A stretch of DNA of 64,000 nt from Nocardia transvalensis (GCF_015477765.1 NZ_JADLQQ010000001.1:434001-498000); one strand, 5' to 3'. Numbered from the stretch's first letter, positions 44,684-53,564 are shown. Notes: generated from the letters alone by a model not told the origin. A program made the numbers and translations.

Positions 44684-44711
44684 GGGAACAACCGGCACCG
44701 AGAAATCGGTT
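44684..44711 (+). promoter_or_regulatory. ECF-sigma-type promoter of sigE
   Basis: GGGAAC (44684-44689), 17 nt, then CGGTT (44707-44711) matches the GGAAC/GTT pattern of SigE/SigH-type promoters, suggesting autoregulation or cross-control of sigE. Confidence 0.5.
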
Positions 44712-44787
44712 GTATCCCGTACGCGACATCTCTAATGTCACGTTTTTGCGCCGGCCACGGTCCCGAGTAGGAGGTAACCCCATCCAC

Positions 44788-45519
44788 ATGGTCGATGCGG
44801 CGCGTGAGTACGCCACCTTGCCCGAGTCCAGCCTGCCGATCGACGGCCGGGCGGACTACGAGCTGCCCGCCTCCGGCAGCGACACCACCACCCCGGATGT
44901 CGATGCCGACACCCCGCCCGTCCCCGGCGAGGCCGAGGACCCACTGACCGGTACCGCCGCCTTCGATGCCACCGGCGACCGGTCCATGATGCCGACCTGG
45001 GACGAACTGGTCCGCGAGCACGCCGACCGGGTGTACCGGCTGGCCTACCGCCTGACCGGCGACCCGCAGGACGCCGAGGACCTCACCCAGGAGACGTTCA
45101 TCCGCGTCTTCCGTTCGCTGTCGAACTATCAGCCGGGCACCTTCGAGGGCTGGTTGCATCGCATCACGACCAACCTGTTCCTGGACATGGTGCGTCGGCG
45201 CAACCGGATCCGGATGGAGGCATTGCCCGACGACTACGACCGGGTGCCCGCCGACGGTCCCGGCCCGGAGCAGGTCTATCACGACGCCAACCTCGACCCG
45301 GATCTGCAGTCGGCGCTGGACGCGCTGGCTCCGGAGTTCCGCGCCGCGGTGGTCCTGTGCGATATCGAGGGCCTGTCCTACGAGGAAATCGGCGCCACCC
45401 TCGGGGTGAAACTGGGCACCGTGCGCAGTCGCATCCACCGCGGCCGCCAGGCATTGCGGGAGCACCTTGCGCATAATGGTTCTCAGCAGCGGTTCGCCGC
45501 TGACGAGAAGGTCGGGTGA
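44788..45519 (+). CDS. sigE: ECF RNA polymerase sigma factor SigE
   Basis: 243 residues from the ATG at 44788. Region 2 ([33 protein letters not shown]) and region 4 ([45 protein letters not shown]) are complete. It directs envelope-stress transcription and is held by RseA, encoded next. The AGGAGG is 13 nt before the ATG, longer than usual; the frame is open further upstream, so the true start may differ. Order sigE-rseA-htrA-tatB is conserved in Mycobacteriales. Confidence 0.92.
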   Translation: MVDAAREYATLPESSLPIDGRADYELPASGSDTTTPDVDADTPPVPGEAEDPLTGTAAFDATGDRSMMPTWDELVREHADRVYRLAYRLTGDPQDAEDLTQETFIRVFRSLSNYQPGTFEGWLHRITTNLFLDMVRRRNRIRMEALPDDYDRVPADGPGPEQVYHDANLDPDLQSALDALAPEFRAAVVLCDIEGLSYEEIGATLGVKLGTVRSRIHRGRQALREHLAHNGSQQRFAADEKVG

Positions 45520-45583
45520 CCAGCGCCGCTGTCCGGCGGCGAATCCCGGCGCAGCTGTTGTCCGTCGGAAGGGTGTGCACCGT

Positions 45584-46006
45584 ATGAGTGGCGAGGACGC
45601 CGCGGCAAGCCGCGATTTCGGCCGAGCGGCAGGCCGCCCCTCGGGACGTCCGCCTCGTTTCGCTCCCACCGAACATCTGGCCAGCGAGGCCATCGCCGCC
45701 TACGTCGACGGCGAGCTGCGCATGAACGCTTATCTGCGCGCCGCAGAACATCTCGCCAAATGCCCCGAATGCGCGGCCGAGGTCGAGGCACAGCAGCAGG
45801 CGCGCATCGCGCTGCGCCGGGCCGCACAGCGGCAGATCTCCGCGCCCACCGACCTGCACGACACGCTGAGCCGCATTCCGCTCGCCGACCTCACCGGACA
45901 GAGTGTGGAGGATATGTCGCGCGGCACGAGTTTCCTCGGGCTGCGGGCGGATTCGTTCCATTTCGTGTCCGACAGCAGGCGGTGGACCGGATGGTGGCGC
46001 AAGTAG
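45584..46006 (+). CDS. rseA: anti-sigma-E factor RseA (zinc-binding)
   Basis: 140 residues. The zinc-associated anti-sigma motif H-xxx-C-xx-C is His56, Cys60, Cys63 (HLAKCPEC). No membrane helix, so it is a soluble redox-sensitive inhibitor of SigE, as in M. tuberculosis. The ATG at 45584 has GGAAGGG about 10 nt upstream. Its TAG stop is part of the -10 element proposed for htrA. Confidence 0.88.
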   Translation: MSGEDAAASRDFGRAAGRPSGRPPRFAPTEHLASEAIAAYVDGELRMNAYLRAAEHLAKCPECAAEVEAQQQARIALRRAAQRQISAPTDLHDTLSRIPLADLTGQSVEDMSRGTSFLGLRADSFHFVSDSRRWTGWWRK

Positions 46007-46016
46007 AGTTCAGCAC
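46004..46016 (+). promoter_or_regulatory. htrA leaderless promoter -10
   Basis: TAGAGT (46004-46009) uses the rseA stop codon as its first three bases, followed by 7 nt and the htrA GTG. It implies that htrA can be transcribed apart from sigE-rseA. Confidence 0.5.
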
Positions 46017-47567
46017 GTGACCTCCGAATCGACGAACACCGGATCGACGTCCGACGACCGCAGTGCCGCGTCGGATTCGGCGGCCAACAGGGGGAACCTG
46101 CGGCCGCCGGACGCACCCGTGCTGGGACCTCGCCCGGTGTACCGGCCACATATCGATACCCACACCGCGCGCGCCTTCCGCCGGCCCACCGGTCAGGCCG
46201 GATCGTTCGCCCCCCACACCCCCGCCGCCCCGACTTCGAAGCACGACGGCCCCGAACTGGTGAACCGGCCCCCGGATGCGGTGCTGGCCGAGGCGTTCGG
46301 CCGTCCCGAGGGTTCCACCGAAATTCTGCAGCGGGATCCGGATGCGGAGACCGAGTCGGCCACCCCTGCCGCACCCGCCGACCCGTGGCGCGACCCCGAC
46401 TCCGCCGCCCGGCTGGGCTCACCCGCCATCGCCGCCCCGCGCACACAGCAACTGCCCCCGGCACCGAAGCTCACCGCCCGGGAGGTGCTGTTCGGCGGCA
46501 GGGTGGCACCCAAGGCATTGGCGATCCTGGCGGTGGTCGCCCTGGCCGTCGGCCTGGTCGGTGGTTTGGTGGGTCGGCTCACCGCCGAGGCCACCTCGGC
46601 GCTCACCTCCCGCAAGGTCACGCTGGCGCAGGAGAGCGCACCGGACAAGCCCCACGGCCAGGTGGCGAAGGTGGCCGACGCGGTGCTGCCGTCGGTGGTG
46701 TCGATCCGGCAGACGGTGGGTGACAACGGTGCGCTCGGTTCGGGCGTGGTGATCGATGGCAACGGCTACATCGTCACCAACAATCACGTCATCTCGATGG
46801 CCGCGTTGGACAAGACCGGCAAGGCAAAGATCCAGGTGACCTTCTCCGACGGCAACCGGGTACCGGCCCGGCTGGTCGGGCGCGATCCCAAGACCGATCT
46901 GGCGGTGCTCAAGGTCGACGTCAACAACCTGACCGTGGCCCGGCTGGGCAAGTCCTCGGACGTCCAGGTCGGTGACGATGTGCTCGCCATCGGTTCGCCG
47001 CTGGGTCTGAACGAGACTGTCACCTCCGGCATCGTCAGCGCGCTGCACCGGGCCATCGAGGAGTCGCCGGAGGCCGGCGACGATTCGGCCGGTGCCTTCG
47101 ACGCCGTGCAGACCGACGCGGCGATCAACCACGGCAACTCCGGTGGCGCGCTCGTCGACGACCAGGGTCGGTTGATCGGCATCAATACCGCCATCCGCAG
47201 CGAGAGCGGCGGCTCGGTCGGCCTGGGCTTCGCCATTCCGGTCGATCTGGTGCAGCGCATCGCGCAGACGTTGATCCGCGACGGCTCGGTCCACCACCCG
47301 GACATGGGCGTGAGCACCCGCACCAAGCAGGTCGAGAACGATGCGCTCACCGGCGCACAGGTCGCCGACGTGCGAGCCGGCGGACCGGCCGCGAAGGCCG
47401 GAATTTCCGAGGGCGACATCATCGTGAAGGTCGGTGACCGCGAAATCAGGGAGAAGGCCGACTTCGCCGTCGCGGTGCAGTCGCATCAGATCGGCGAGAC
47501 CGTCCCCGTCCAACTGATCCGTGACGGGCGCCGGGTGGACGTCCAGGTCACGCTGGAATCCGACTGA
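46017..47567 (+). CDS. htrA: HtrA-like membrane serine protease with PDZ domain
   Basis: 516 residues. A Pro-rich cytoplasmic N-terminus of about 160 residues leads to one membrane helix (LAILAVVALAVGLVGGLVG). The trypsin-like domain has the catalytic triad in TNNHVI, DLAVLKV and NHGNSGGAL. A PDZ domain follows (GAQVADVRAGGPAAKAGISEGDIIVKVGD). It degrades or chaperones misfolded extracytoplasmic proteins under SigE control. The GTG start is preceded by TAGAGT and 7 nt. Confidence 0.92.
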   Translation: MTSESTNTGSTSDDRSAASDSAANRGNLRPPDAPVLGPRPVYRPHIDTHTARAFRRPTGQAGSFAPHTPAAPTSKHDGPELVNRPPDAVLAEAFGRPEGSTEILQRDPDAETESATPAAPADPWRDPDSAARLGSPAIAAPRTQQLPPAPKLTAREVLFGGRVAPKALAILAVVALAVGLVGGLVGRLTAEATSALTSRKVTLAQESAPDKPHGQVAKVADAVLPSVVSIRQTVGDNGALGSGVVIDGNGYIVTNNHVISMAALDKTGKAKIQVTFSDGNRVPARLVGRDPKTDLAVLKVDVNNLTVARLGKSSDVQVGDDVLAIGSPLGLNETVTSGIVSALHRAIEESPEAGDDSAGAFDAVQTDAAINHGNSGGALVDDQGRLIGINTAIRSESGGSVGLGFAIPVDLVQRIAQTLIRDGSVHHPDMGVSTRTKQVENDALTGAQVADVRAGGPAAKAGISEGDIIVKVGDREIREKADFAVAVQSHQIGETVPVQLIRDGRRVDVQVTLESD

Positions 47568-47581
47568 TTCCGACGTCGCGG

Positions 47582-47615
47582 GCTACCTGGGCTCGCGCGA
47601 GTCGGCCCAGGTAGC
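47582..47615 (+). terminator. htrA terminator overlapping tatB promoter
   Basis: An 11-bp perfect inverted repeat (47582-47592 and 47605-47615) with a 12-nt loop begins 14 bp after the htrA stop. Its right arm overlaps TAGCCT (47612-47617), which lies 6 nt before the tatB GTG. Confidence 0.7.
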
Positions 47616-47623
47616 CTGTCTGT

Positions 47624-48055
47624 GTGTTCAACATCGGCTGGCCCGAGATGGTGATCCTGGTGGTCGCCGCGCTGGTTATTCTCGGACCGGAGCGGCTGCC
47701 GGGGGCGATTCGCTGGACCGCGCAGAGCTTGCGGCAGGTGCGTGACTACGCCAGTGGGGCGACCACTCAACTGCGCAGCGAGTTGGGGCCGGAGTTCGAC
47801 GAACTGCGCAAGCCGCTGGAGGAGATCAACGAGCTGCGCAGGCCGCTCACCGAGCTCCGCGGTATGACGCCGCGGTCGGTGGTGACCAAACATCTGCTCA
47901 ACGGGGACGATTCGCTGTTCACCGGAAATTTCGACAAACCGACCAGTACGTCCAACGGGTCGGGATATTCGCCGCCTCCGAGCTATTCGCCGCCGGAGCC
48001 GCCGAAACCGCTGGCGCGCAACGAGAAACCACCCATCGACTTCGACGCGACGTAA
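47624..48055 (+). CDS. tatB: twin-arginine translocase subunit TatB
   Basis: 143 residues. A short N-terminal membrane helix with the TatA/B hinge ([20 protein letters not shown]), an amphipathic helix, a helical stretch and a Ser/Pro-rich tail. It is part of the Tat receptor complex for folded proteins. The GTG start has no ribosome site; TAGCCT lies 6 nt upstream. Its place after htrA matches Rv1224. Confidence 0.92.
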   Translation: MFNIGWPEMVILVVAALVILGPERLPGAIRWTAQSLRQVRDYASGATTQLRSELGPEFDELRKPLEEINELRRPLTELRGMTPRSVVTKHLLNGDDSLFTGNFDKPTSTSNGSGYSPPPSYSPPEPPKPLARNEKPPIDFDAT

Positions 48056-48196
48056 CGATTTGCGCTCGTCACGGCCGCTCGCTGGCGTCGTTTCGCCGGT
48101 TTCGAGGTATCGGCCCAGGTAGATCCGGGTGATTGATCGCTCCGAACGGAAATGCTTATGTCAAGCGGGATGGACACCTAGCGCTGTCGAGCTGTC

Positions 48197-48208
48197 TAGA
48201 CTGCGCAC
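48197..48208 (+). promoter_or_regulatory. promoter -10 of the HTH protein gene
   Basis: TAGACT (48197-48202) lies 6 nt before the ATG at 48209 and overlaps the 8-bp palindrome GTCTAGAC (48195-48202), which could be an autoregulatory site. Confidence 0.45.
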
Positions 48209-49045
48209 ATGTCGGCCGATGAGGTGGCACGGGTGTTCGCGATCGAAGACAAGGTCGAGCGCCTCAAGGCTGCGACCGAAGGCGTTGCTCAGGCCCAGCA
48301 GACCATCAACGAACTCACGCGCATCCGACGGGCCGTCATCCGGGAGCTGCATGCCGAGGGGTGGACCTTCGCCAGAATCGGTGCGGCGGCAGGCCTTTCG
48401 CGTGCACGGATTCACCAGGTCAGTACGCAGGGACCGGTGCCGGAGGGATTGTTCTTCGGGCACGGGCCGCTGACCATCCTCACACCGGATGTGCGCAGCA
48501 CCACCCGGGCGGCGCCGCTGGTCGGCGCGCCCGATGCCGCGGCGCCGCACCGGCTGGTGGAACTGTTGCGGGAGTTGGGTTTTACCGTCGGCGTGGAGCG
48601 CTTCCTCCCCGGACGACCGCTGGATCTGGATCGCGACGGGCTCATCGTGCTGGGTGGCCCGGAGCTGTCGCCGAGCCTGCGCTACCTCGTCGCCGCCGAC
48701 CCACGCCTGCGCCGCACCGTCGCCCGCGCGGGACGGGTCCGCCGCGGCATCGAGGACCGCGCCGCCCGCCGGGTATACCGCCCCGGCGGCACCGAGCCCT
48801 ACGACATCGCCTACCTGGCCCGCCTCCCCCGCCCCGACACCCGCGGCGCCATCCTGGTGATCGACGGCCTACACCCACCCGGCTCCCTGGGCGCCATCCG
48901 CCTCCTGGCCACCCGCCTGGCCACCCTCCACGAACGCGCCGGCACCCACCCCTTCTCCGCCGTAGTAGGCGTCCGCTACGACCGCAACACCGGCGAACCC
49001 TTGGAAGCCGACCTCCTCACCCCCATCTACCGCCACGAAAGATAG
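48209..49045 (+). CDS. HTH protein with unrecognised alpha/beta C-terminal domain
   Basis: 278 residues. Residues 1-85 are helical and end in a sigma-70-region-4/homeodomain-like HTH (GWTFARIGAAAGLSRARIHQVS). A separate domain follows: it starts LVELLRELGFTVGVERFLPGRPLDLDRDGLIVLGGPELSPSL and ends with ILVIDGLHPPGSLGAIRLLA and FSAVVGVRYDRNTGEPLEADLLTPIY. The GGP motif after a beta-strand looks like a nucleotide- or ligand-binding loop. I do not know the family. It stands alone between tatB and gpgS, with its own promoter and a strong terminator. Codons become very C-rich in the last 350 bases. Confidence 0.7.
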   Translation: MSADEVARVFAIEDKVERLKAATEGVAQAQQTINELTRIRRAVIRELHAEGWTFARIGAAAGLSRARIHQVSTQGPVPEGLFFGHGPLTILTPDVRSTTRAAPLVGAPDAAAPHRLVELLRELGFTVGVERFLPGRPLDLDRDGLIVLGGPELSPSLRYLVAADPRLRRTVARAGRVRRGIEDRAARRVYRPGGTEPYDIAYLARLPRPDTRGAILVIDGLHPPGSLGAIRLLATRLATLHERAGTHPFSAVVGVRYDRNTGEPLEADLLTPIYRHER

Positions 49046-49047
49046 GA

Positions 49048-49081
49048 CCCTGTCGTCCGGCCTGGCGGCCGGACGACAGGG
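49048..49081 (+). terminator. terminator of the HTH protein gene
   Basis: CCCTGTCGTCCGGCC (49048-49062) pairs perfectly with 49067-49081 around a TGGC loop, immediately after the stop. Confidence 0.85.
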
Positions 49082-49269
49082 AATGAGAAGCCCTCCCCGA
49101 GACGACAACACTGACGCAACCACCGACCGGGTCACAGGGAATGGGAAGGCTTCCCGTTCGGACGACACGGATGGCGCGGCCCCCGACCTAGCAGCAGGAG
49201 ACGCGAAACCTCCGCCCGGGATGACACTGGCTGAGGGCTCACTACTCCCCGCCGCAGCGGCCCTTCGTT

Positions 49270-49298
49270 CCCCGCCGCGAGCGCAGCGAGCGGCGGGG
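49270..49298 (-). terminator. gpgS terminator abutting the stop codon
   Basis: CCCCGCCGC/GCGGCGGGG stem (49270-49278 and 49290-49298) with an 11-nt loop touches the gpgS stop codon. A nearly identical hairpin follows the PPOX gene at 56844-56872. Confidence 0.75.
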
Positions 49299-50237
49299 TT
49301 ATGCGGCGACGCGGGCTGGGCGGAGGGTGTTCATCGGGGGGCGGTCGGCGAGGGAGACTTCCGTGGTCATGGCGGTGAATTCGTCGCCGATCAGCGGGAA
49401 TTGGGTGAGGGCGGCGCCGGAGTCGCGGATTCCGCTGCGGCCCAGGATGGTTCCGACGATTTGGCGGCTCATGACGCCCAGGTCGGAGAGGGGGCGGTTG
49501 CGGTGGGTGCGCACGCCCAGGTTCACCTGGCCGAGGGCCGGCAGGCCCAGCAGGTCGTAGGTGTCGAGCAGCAGGCCGATTTCGACGCCATAGCCGGGGG
49601 CGAACGGTACCGAGGTGAGCAGCTCGCGGGTGCCCGCATACTCACCGCCCAACGGCTGCAACACCTTCGACAGGTCCGGGCGCAGCGCCGCCAGCAGCGG
49701 GCGGGCCACCAGTTCGGTCACGCGGCCGCCGCCGTTGTGATCCACCGTCTCGCCGTGCCGCAGCGGGCGCCGGTAGTACGCCTTCACCAGGTGCAGATCG
49801 TCGATGGTGAGCAGCGGTCCGAGCAGCTTCGGCACGAACATCGGATCCGGGTCGATCAGGTCGGAATCCACGAATGCGATCAGATCCCCGGTGGTGGCGG
49901 CCAGGGAGCGCCACAGCACCTCGCCCTTACCGGGCACCGGGTCCAGCTCGGGGACGGCCTGTTCCCGGGTGACCACCCGCGCACCGGCGGCGCGGGCGCG
50001 GTCGACTGTCGCGTCGACGGACCCGGAGTCCAGCACCACCAGCTCGTCGACCAGCGTCCCCACCAGCGGCCGGATACTGGTCACCACGTCGGCGACGGTG
50101 CGTTCCTCGTTCAGCGCGGGCAGCACCACCGAGACCGTGCGCCCGGCCTTGGCGGCGATCAGTTCATCGACCGTCCACTCGGGACGGTCCCAGGTGCGGG
50201 CGGTAGCCCAGTCGGAAGTTTCGGGGTTGGTTGTCAT
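49299..50237 (-). CDS. gpgS: glucosyl-3-phosphoglycerate synthase
   Basis: 312 residues, GT-A glycosyltransferase starting methylglucose lipopolysaccharide synthesis by moving glucose from a nucleotide sugar to 3-phosphoglycerate. SVVLPALNEERTVADVV begins the catalytic domain, FVDSDLIDPDP holds the metal-binding Asp motif, and GGEYAGTRELL and HRNRPLSDLG are typical. The ATG at 50237 overlaps the folP2 stop by 4 bp. Gene order fadD6-folP2-gpgS matches M. tuberculosis. Confidence 0.92.
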   Translation of the reverse strand: MTTNPETSDWATARTWDRPEWTVDELIAAKAGRTVSVVLPALNEERTVADVVTSIRPLVGTLVDELVVLDSGSVDATVDRARAAGARVVTREQAVPELDPVPGKGEVLWRSLAATTGDLIAFVDSDLIDPDPMFVPKLLGPLLTIDDLHLVKAYYRRPLRHGETVDHNGGGRVTELVARPLLAALRPDLSKVLQPLGGEYAGTRELLTSVPFAPGYGVEIGLLLDTYDLLGLPALGQVNLGVRTHRNRPLSDLGVMSRQIVGTILGRSGIRDSGAALTQFPLIGDEFTAMTTEVSLADRPPMNTLRPARVAA

Positions 50238-51112
50238 ACCAGACCTCGCAGGGTTCGTGCGGGGGGCCGGATGCCCTGAATCGCGGCGATCATGTCCACC
50301 ACCCGCCGAGTCGCGGCGACCTCGTGGACACGGAAAACTCGGGCGCCGGCCGCGGCGGACCATGCCGTTGCCGCCAATGTGCCCTCCAATCGCTCGGATA
50401 GGCCGACACCAAGAGTCTCCCCGATGAAATCCTTGTTGCTCAGCGCCATCAAGACCGGCCACCCGGTATTTACAAGAACGTCCATCGCCCGCAACAGTGC
50501 CAGCCCGTGATAGGTGTTCTTGCCGAAATCGTGGGTCGGATCGATCAGAATCGCGTCCTTGCTCACCCCGGCCGCGGCGGCCTCCTCGGCCGCCCGCACG
50601 ACGGTGTCGGTGACCTCGGCCACCACATCGTCGTAGCGGACCCGATGCGGGCGGGTGCGCGGCCTGGCCCCGCCGGTGTGACTGCAGACGATACCGACCC
50701 GCAGATCGGCGGCCACCGCGACCAGATCCGGATCCGCACCCGCCCAGGTGTCGTTGATCAGATCCGCGCCCTCGGCCACGGCGGCCCGCGCCACCTCGCT
50801 GCGCCAGGTGTCGATGCTGATCAGCAGGTCCGGATAGCGCTCACGGATGGCCGCCACGAACGGCACCACCCGGCGCGCCTCCTCCGCCGCATCCACCTCG
50901 TCTCCCGGCCCGGCCTTCACCCCGCCGATATCGACCAGGTCGGCACCCTCGTCGACGGCCCGGGCGACCGCCGCCAGGGCCGCGTCGTCGGTGAAGGTGG
51001 CCCCTTTGTCGTAGAACGAGTCGGGCGTCCGGTTCACGATGGCCATGACCAGCGCCCGATCGGTCGCCACCGGTTTACCGCACAAAGTGGACAACACCGG
51101 TGTCGAACTCAT
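50234..51112 (-). CDS. folP2: dihydropteroate synthase-like protein FolP2
   Basis: 292 residues, TIM-barrel fold with pterin-binding patterns MAIVNRTPDSFYDKG and SIDTWRSEVA. The context between fadD6 and gpgS identifies it as FolP2 rather than the folate-operon enzyme; the M. tuberculosis FolP2 is reported to lack dihydropteroate synthase activity, so its reaction may differ. The ATG at 51112 follows TACAGT by 7 nt without a usable ribosome site. It overlaps gpgS. Confidence 0.87.
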   Translation of the reverse strand: MSSTPVLSTLCGKPVATDRALVMAIVNRTPDSFYDKGATFTDDAALAAVARAVDEGADLVDIGGVKAGPGDEVDAAEEARRVVPFVAAIRERYPDLLISIDTWRSEVARAAVAEGADLINDTWAGADPDLVAVAADLRVGIVCSHTGGARPRTRPHRVRYDDVVAEVTDTVVRAAEEAAAAGVSKDAILIDPTHDFGKNTYHGLALLRAMDVLVNTGWPVLMALSNKDFIGETLGVGLSERLEGTLAATAWSAAAGARVFRVHEVAATRRVVDMIAAIQGIRPPARTLRGLV

Positions 51113-51119
51113 GTCCTCG

Positions 51120-51125
51120 ACTGTA
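51120..51125 (-). promoter_or_regulatory. folP2 leaderless promoter -10
   Basis: On the minus strand TACAGT, 7 nt, then ATG. It would allow folP2-gpgS to be transcribed apart from the upstream fadD6. Confidence 0.5.
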
Positions 51126-51220
51126 CCGACCCCTGTCCCACAGCCGCCGCACCCCTTCTGGCACCTCACACCCGGTATGCACGGTCATAGCCGGTGCGCA
51201 GGGACGGCAGGGTGCGGCGT

Positions 51221-52987
51221 TCAGGGCCTGGGGGATTTGCCCGCGGCGACCTCGTCGGGATAGGCGTCGTAGTAGGGGACGTAGCCGTCGCTGCGCCCGG
51301 ACAGGACGTAGAGGGTGGACGCCTCGTCGGGGGTGTAGCCCTGTTTGCGGAGCTCGACCTTGCGGCTCTTGAAGGTGGAGGTGGTCTCGAGCTCGTCGAC
51401 GATGCGGATGACCAGGGGAACCGCATAGCTGGGCAGTCGCTCGAAGAGGTGAGCGGCCAGGGTGCGGCCGTCGAAGTCGACGCCCTGCCGCAGCGTCACC
51501 GCCGCCATACCGGCCTTCCCGTCGGTGCCCGGAATGTCGACACCGAACACAACGGCCTCGGCCACCGCCTCGGCCCCGTCGAAGGCGCTCTCCACCTCGG
51601 TCGTGGCGACGTTCTCACCCTTCCAGCGGAACGTGTCGCCCAGGCGGTCCACGAAGGAGATGTGCCGCCAATGCTGATCGCGCACCAGATCCCCGGTGTC
51701 GAACCAGCAGTCCCCCTCGGTGAAGGCATCGCGCACCAGCTTCGATTCGGTCGCTTCCCGGTCGGTGTATCCGTCGAACGGGGACCTGTCGGTCACCTTG
51801 GCCAGCAACAACCCGACCCCGCCGGAGCCCACCCGGCGCAGCCGCCCGTCCGGATACCTCCTGGGTTTGCCGGTGGCCTCGTCGAATTCGACCACCGCAT
51901 ACGGCAGCGGGCCGAATCCGGCGGTGCGGTCCACCCCGAATGCGTTGATGAAGGCGATATTCGCCTCACTGGCCGAATAGAATTCGACGATCCGCCCGAT
52001 GCCGAAACGCTGCCGGAACTGATCCCACAATTCCGGGCGCAGTCCGTTGCCGATCGCCATACGCACCGAATGGCGGCGTTCGGCCGGATTCGCGGGTTGA
52101 TTGAGCAGATAGCGGCACAGCTCGCCGATGTAGATGAATGCCGTTGCGCGAGAGGCGATCACCTCGTCCCAGAACCGCGACACCGAGAACTTCCGGCCCA
52201 GCGCCAGCGTCGCCTTCGCGCCCACCACCGCGCCCAGCGCCACGGTGATCGCATTATTGTGGTACAGCGGCAGGCAGCAGTACAGGGTGTCGTCGGCGTG
52301 CAGCCGAATGCCCAGCCCGCCGATCCCCGACATGCTCTTGTTCCACCGCAGGTGCGTCATCACACTGGCCTTCGGCATGCCGGTGGTACCGGAGGTGAAG
52401 ATCAAAAAGGCGCGCTCACGAGCCCGGATGTCCTCGCACACCGGCGGATTCGTGGCATCGGCGCCGCGGGCCAGATCCGCGAGTTCGGCGGAGTACAGCA
52501 GATTCGGCGGCGGCTCGGGCAGCGACTCCAGCGCCTCGCGGCACTCCTCGCCGATCACGTTCACCGCGCTGTCCAGCAGGCCGAAGCTGTGCGCCAGAAC
52601 CTGTTCGCGCTGATGGTGATTCAGCAATCCGACCGTGGCTCCCAGCTTCACCGCCGCGAGTATCGCGATCAGCGTCTCGGGCCGATTGGTCATCAGCACC
52701 CCGACCACATCCCCGCGCCGCACCCCGCGCGAGGTCAGCACATCGGCATAGCGGTTGGCCTCGGCATTGGCCTCTGCATAGGTGTAGTCACGTCCCTCGA
52801 AGCGGAGGAACGTCCGGTCCGGCACCCGCTGCGCGGCTCGCTGAAAGTGCAGGCCCACCGAGACCCGGTCGTGCGGGCGCACCAGCATGCCGAGCGCGCC
52901 GCGGAGCATTCCCGGTGCCTCCCAAGCCATTCCGGGCAGTTTCCGGGCAAGATCGAACAGGGAGACGTTGCGGGCATCCGCGGTCAC
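51221..52987 (-). CDS. fadD6: FATP-type very-long-chain acyl-CoA synthetase FadD6
   Basis: 588 residues. The AMP-binding loop FTSGTTGMPKASVMTH, YSASEANIAF (A5-type motif), WFDTGDLVRDQHW and the C-terminal GRSDGYVPYY are all seen. The gap between the P-loop and the later motifs fits the fatty acid transport protein (FATP) group. It activates imported fatty acids. The GTG start has GAGGAAA upstream. Gene order matches Rv1206. Confidence 0.9.
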   Translation of the reverse strand: MTADARNVSLFDLARKLPGMAWEAPGMLRGALGMLVRPHDRVSVGLHFQRAAQRVPDRTFLRFEGRDYTYAEANAEANRYADVLTSRGVRRGDVVGVLMTNRPETLIAILAAVKLGATVGLLNHHQREQVLAHSFGLLDSAVNVIGEECREALESLPEPPPNLLYSAELADLARGADATNPPVCEDIRARERAFLIFTSGTTGMPKASVMTHLRWNKSMSGIGGLGIRLHADDTLYCCLPLYHNNAITVALGAVVGAKATLALGRKFSVSRFWDEVIASRATAFIYIGELCRYLLNQPANPAERRHSVRMAIGNGLRPELWDQFRQRFGIGRIVEFYSASEANIAFINAFGVDRTAGFGPLPYAVVEFDEATGKPRRYPDGRLRRVGSGGVGLLLAKVTDRSPFDGYTDREATESKLVRDAFTEGDCWFDTGDLVRDQHWRHISFVDRLGDTFRWKGENVATTEVESAFDGAEAVAEAVVFGVDIPGTDGKAGMAAVTLRQGVDFDGRTLAAHLFERLPSYAVPLVIRIVDELETTSTFKSRKVELRKQGYTPDEASTLYVLSGRSDGYVPYYDAYPDEVAAGKSPRP

Positions 52988-53012
52988 GGTTTTCCTCCAC
53001 CAGGGCTCGAGC

Positions 53013-53564
53013 TCAGAGCGGCTCGGCCAGCGCCTCGAAGGCCGATGCCAGGTCCGATGTCACCGTAACCCGGTCGAGCGCGGGCTGCCCGAGGAATCCC
53101 GCACCCTTTATCTCGTCGAGCCAGTCGAACAGGCCCCGGTAGTGTCCGCGCGGATCGAGCACCACCAGCGGCTTGTCGTGCAGGCCAAGGTATCCGCCGG
53201 TCCAGGCCTCGAAGAATTCTTCCAGCGTGCCGACACCGCCGGGCAGGGTGAGGAAGGCGTCGGCGCGCTCCTCCATGATCTGCTTGCGTTCGCGCATGGT
53301 GTCGGTGACGACCAGTTCGTCGGCATCCACGTCGGCCACCTCGAGATGCACCAGCTGTTTGGGGATCACGCCGATCGTGCGCGCCCCACCGGCCCGGGCC
53401 GCGGTGGCCACCGCACCCATCATCGACACATGGCCGCCGCCGGACACCAATTGCCAACCGCGCCGGGCGATTTCGGTACCGACCTGGGCGGCCAGTCGCA
53501 ACTGTTCGGGTGCCGCGGCGCTCGCCGAGCAGTAGACGCACACCGCATACGACCGCTCACTCAC
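53013..53564 (-). CDS. LOG family nucleoside-monophosphate phosphoribohydrolase (Rv1205-like)
   Basis: 183 residues. VCVYCSASAA begins the Rossmann-like fold and PGGVGTLEEFFEAWT is the LOG catalytic motif PGGxGTxxE. The family removes ribose phosphate from cytokinin-type or purine nucleotides; Rv1205 makes cytokinins. I start at the GTG at 53564, which overlaps the upstream stop and lies 6 nt from GGAGGA; another GTG is one codon earlier. It lies downstream of a second LOG gene. Confidence 0.85.
   Translation of the reverse strand: MSERSYAVCVYCSASAAAPEQLRLAAQVGTEIARRGWQLVSGGGHVSMMGAVATAARAGGARTIGVIPKQLVHLEVADVDADELVVTDTMRERKQIMEERADAFLTLPGGVGTLEEFFEAWTGGYLGLHDKPLVVLDPRGHYRGLFDWLDEIKGAGFLGQPALDRVTVTSDLASAFEALAEPL

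Larger units (their letters stand above)
44425..44787. other. sigE upstream region (363 bp)
   Basis: This spacer between the methyltransferase and sigE contains a period-11 direct repeat (44590-44605), an ECF-type promoter match (44684-44711) and the AGGAGG at 44769-44774 before sigE. The first 100 bases next to the methyltransferase show only GC-rich short inverted repeats. Confidence 0.6.
49046..49298. other. 253-bp intergenic region with two terminators
   Basis: Between the convergent HTH and gpgS genes. It holds terminators at both ends and, between them, a short inverted repeat GGGAAGGCTTCCC and GC-rich sequence without recognisable genes. Confidence 0.6.
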
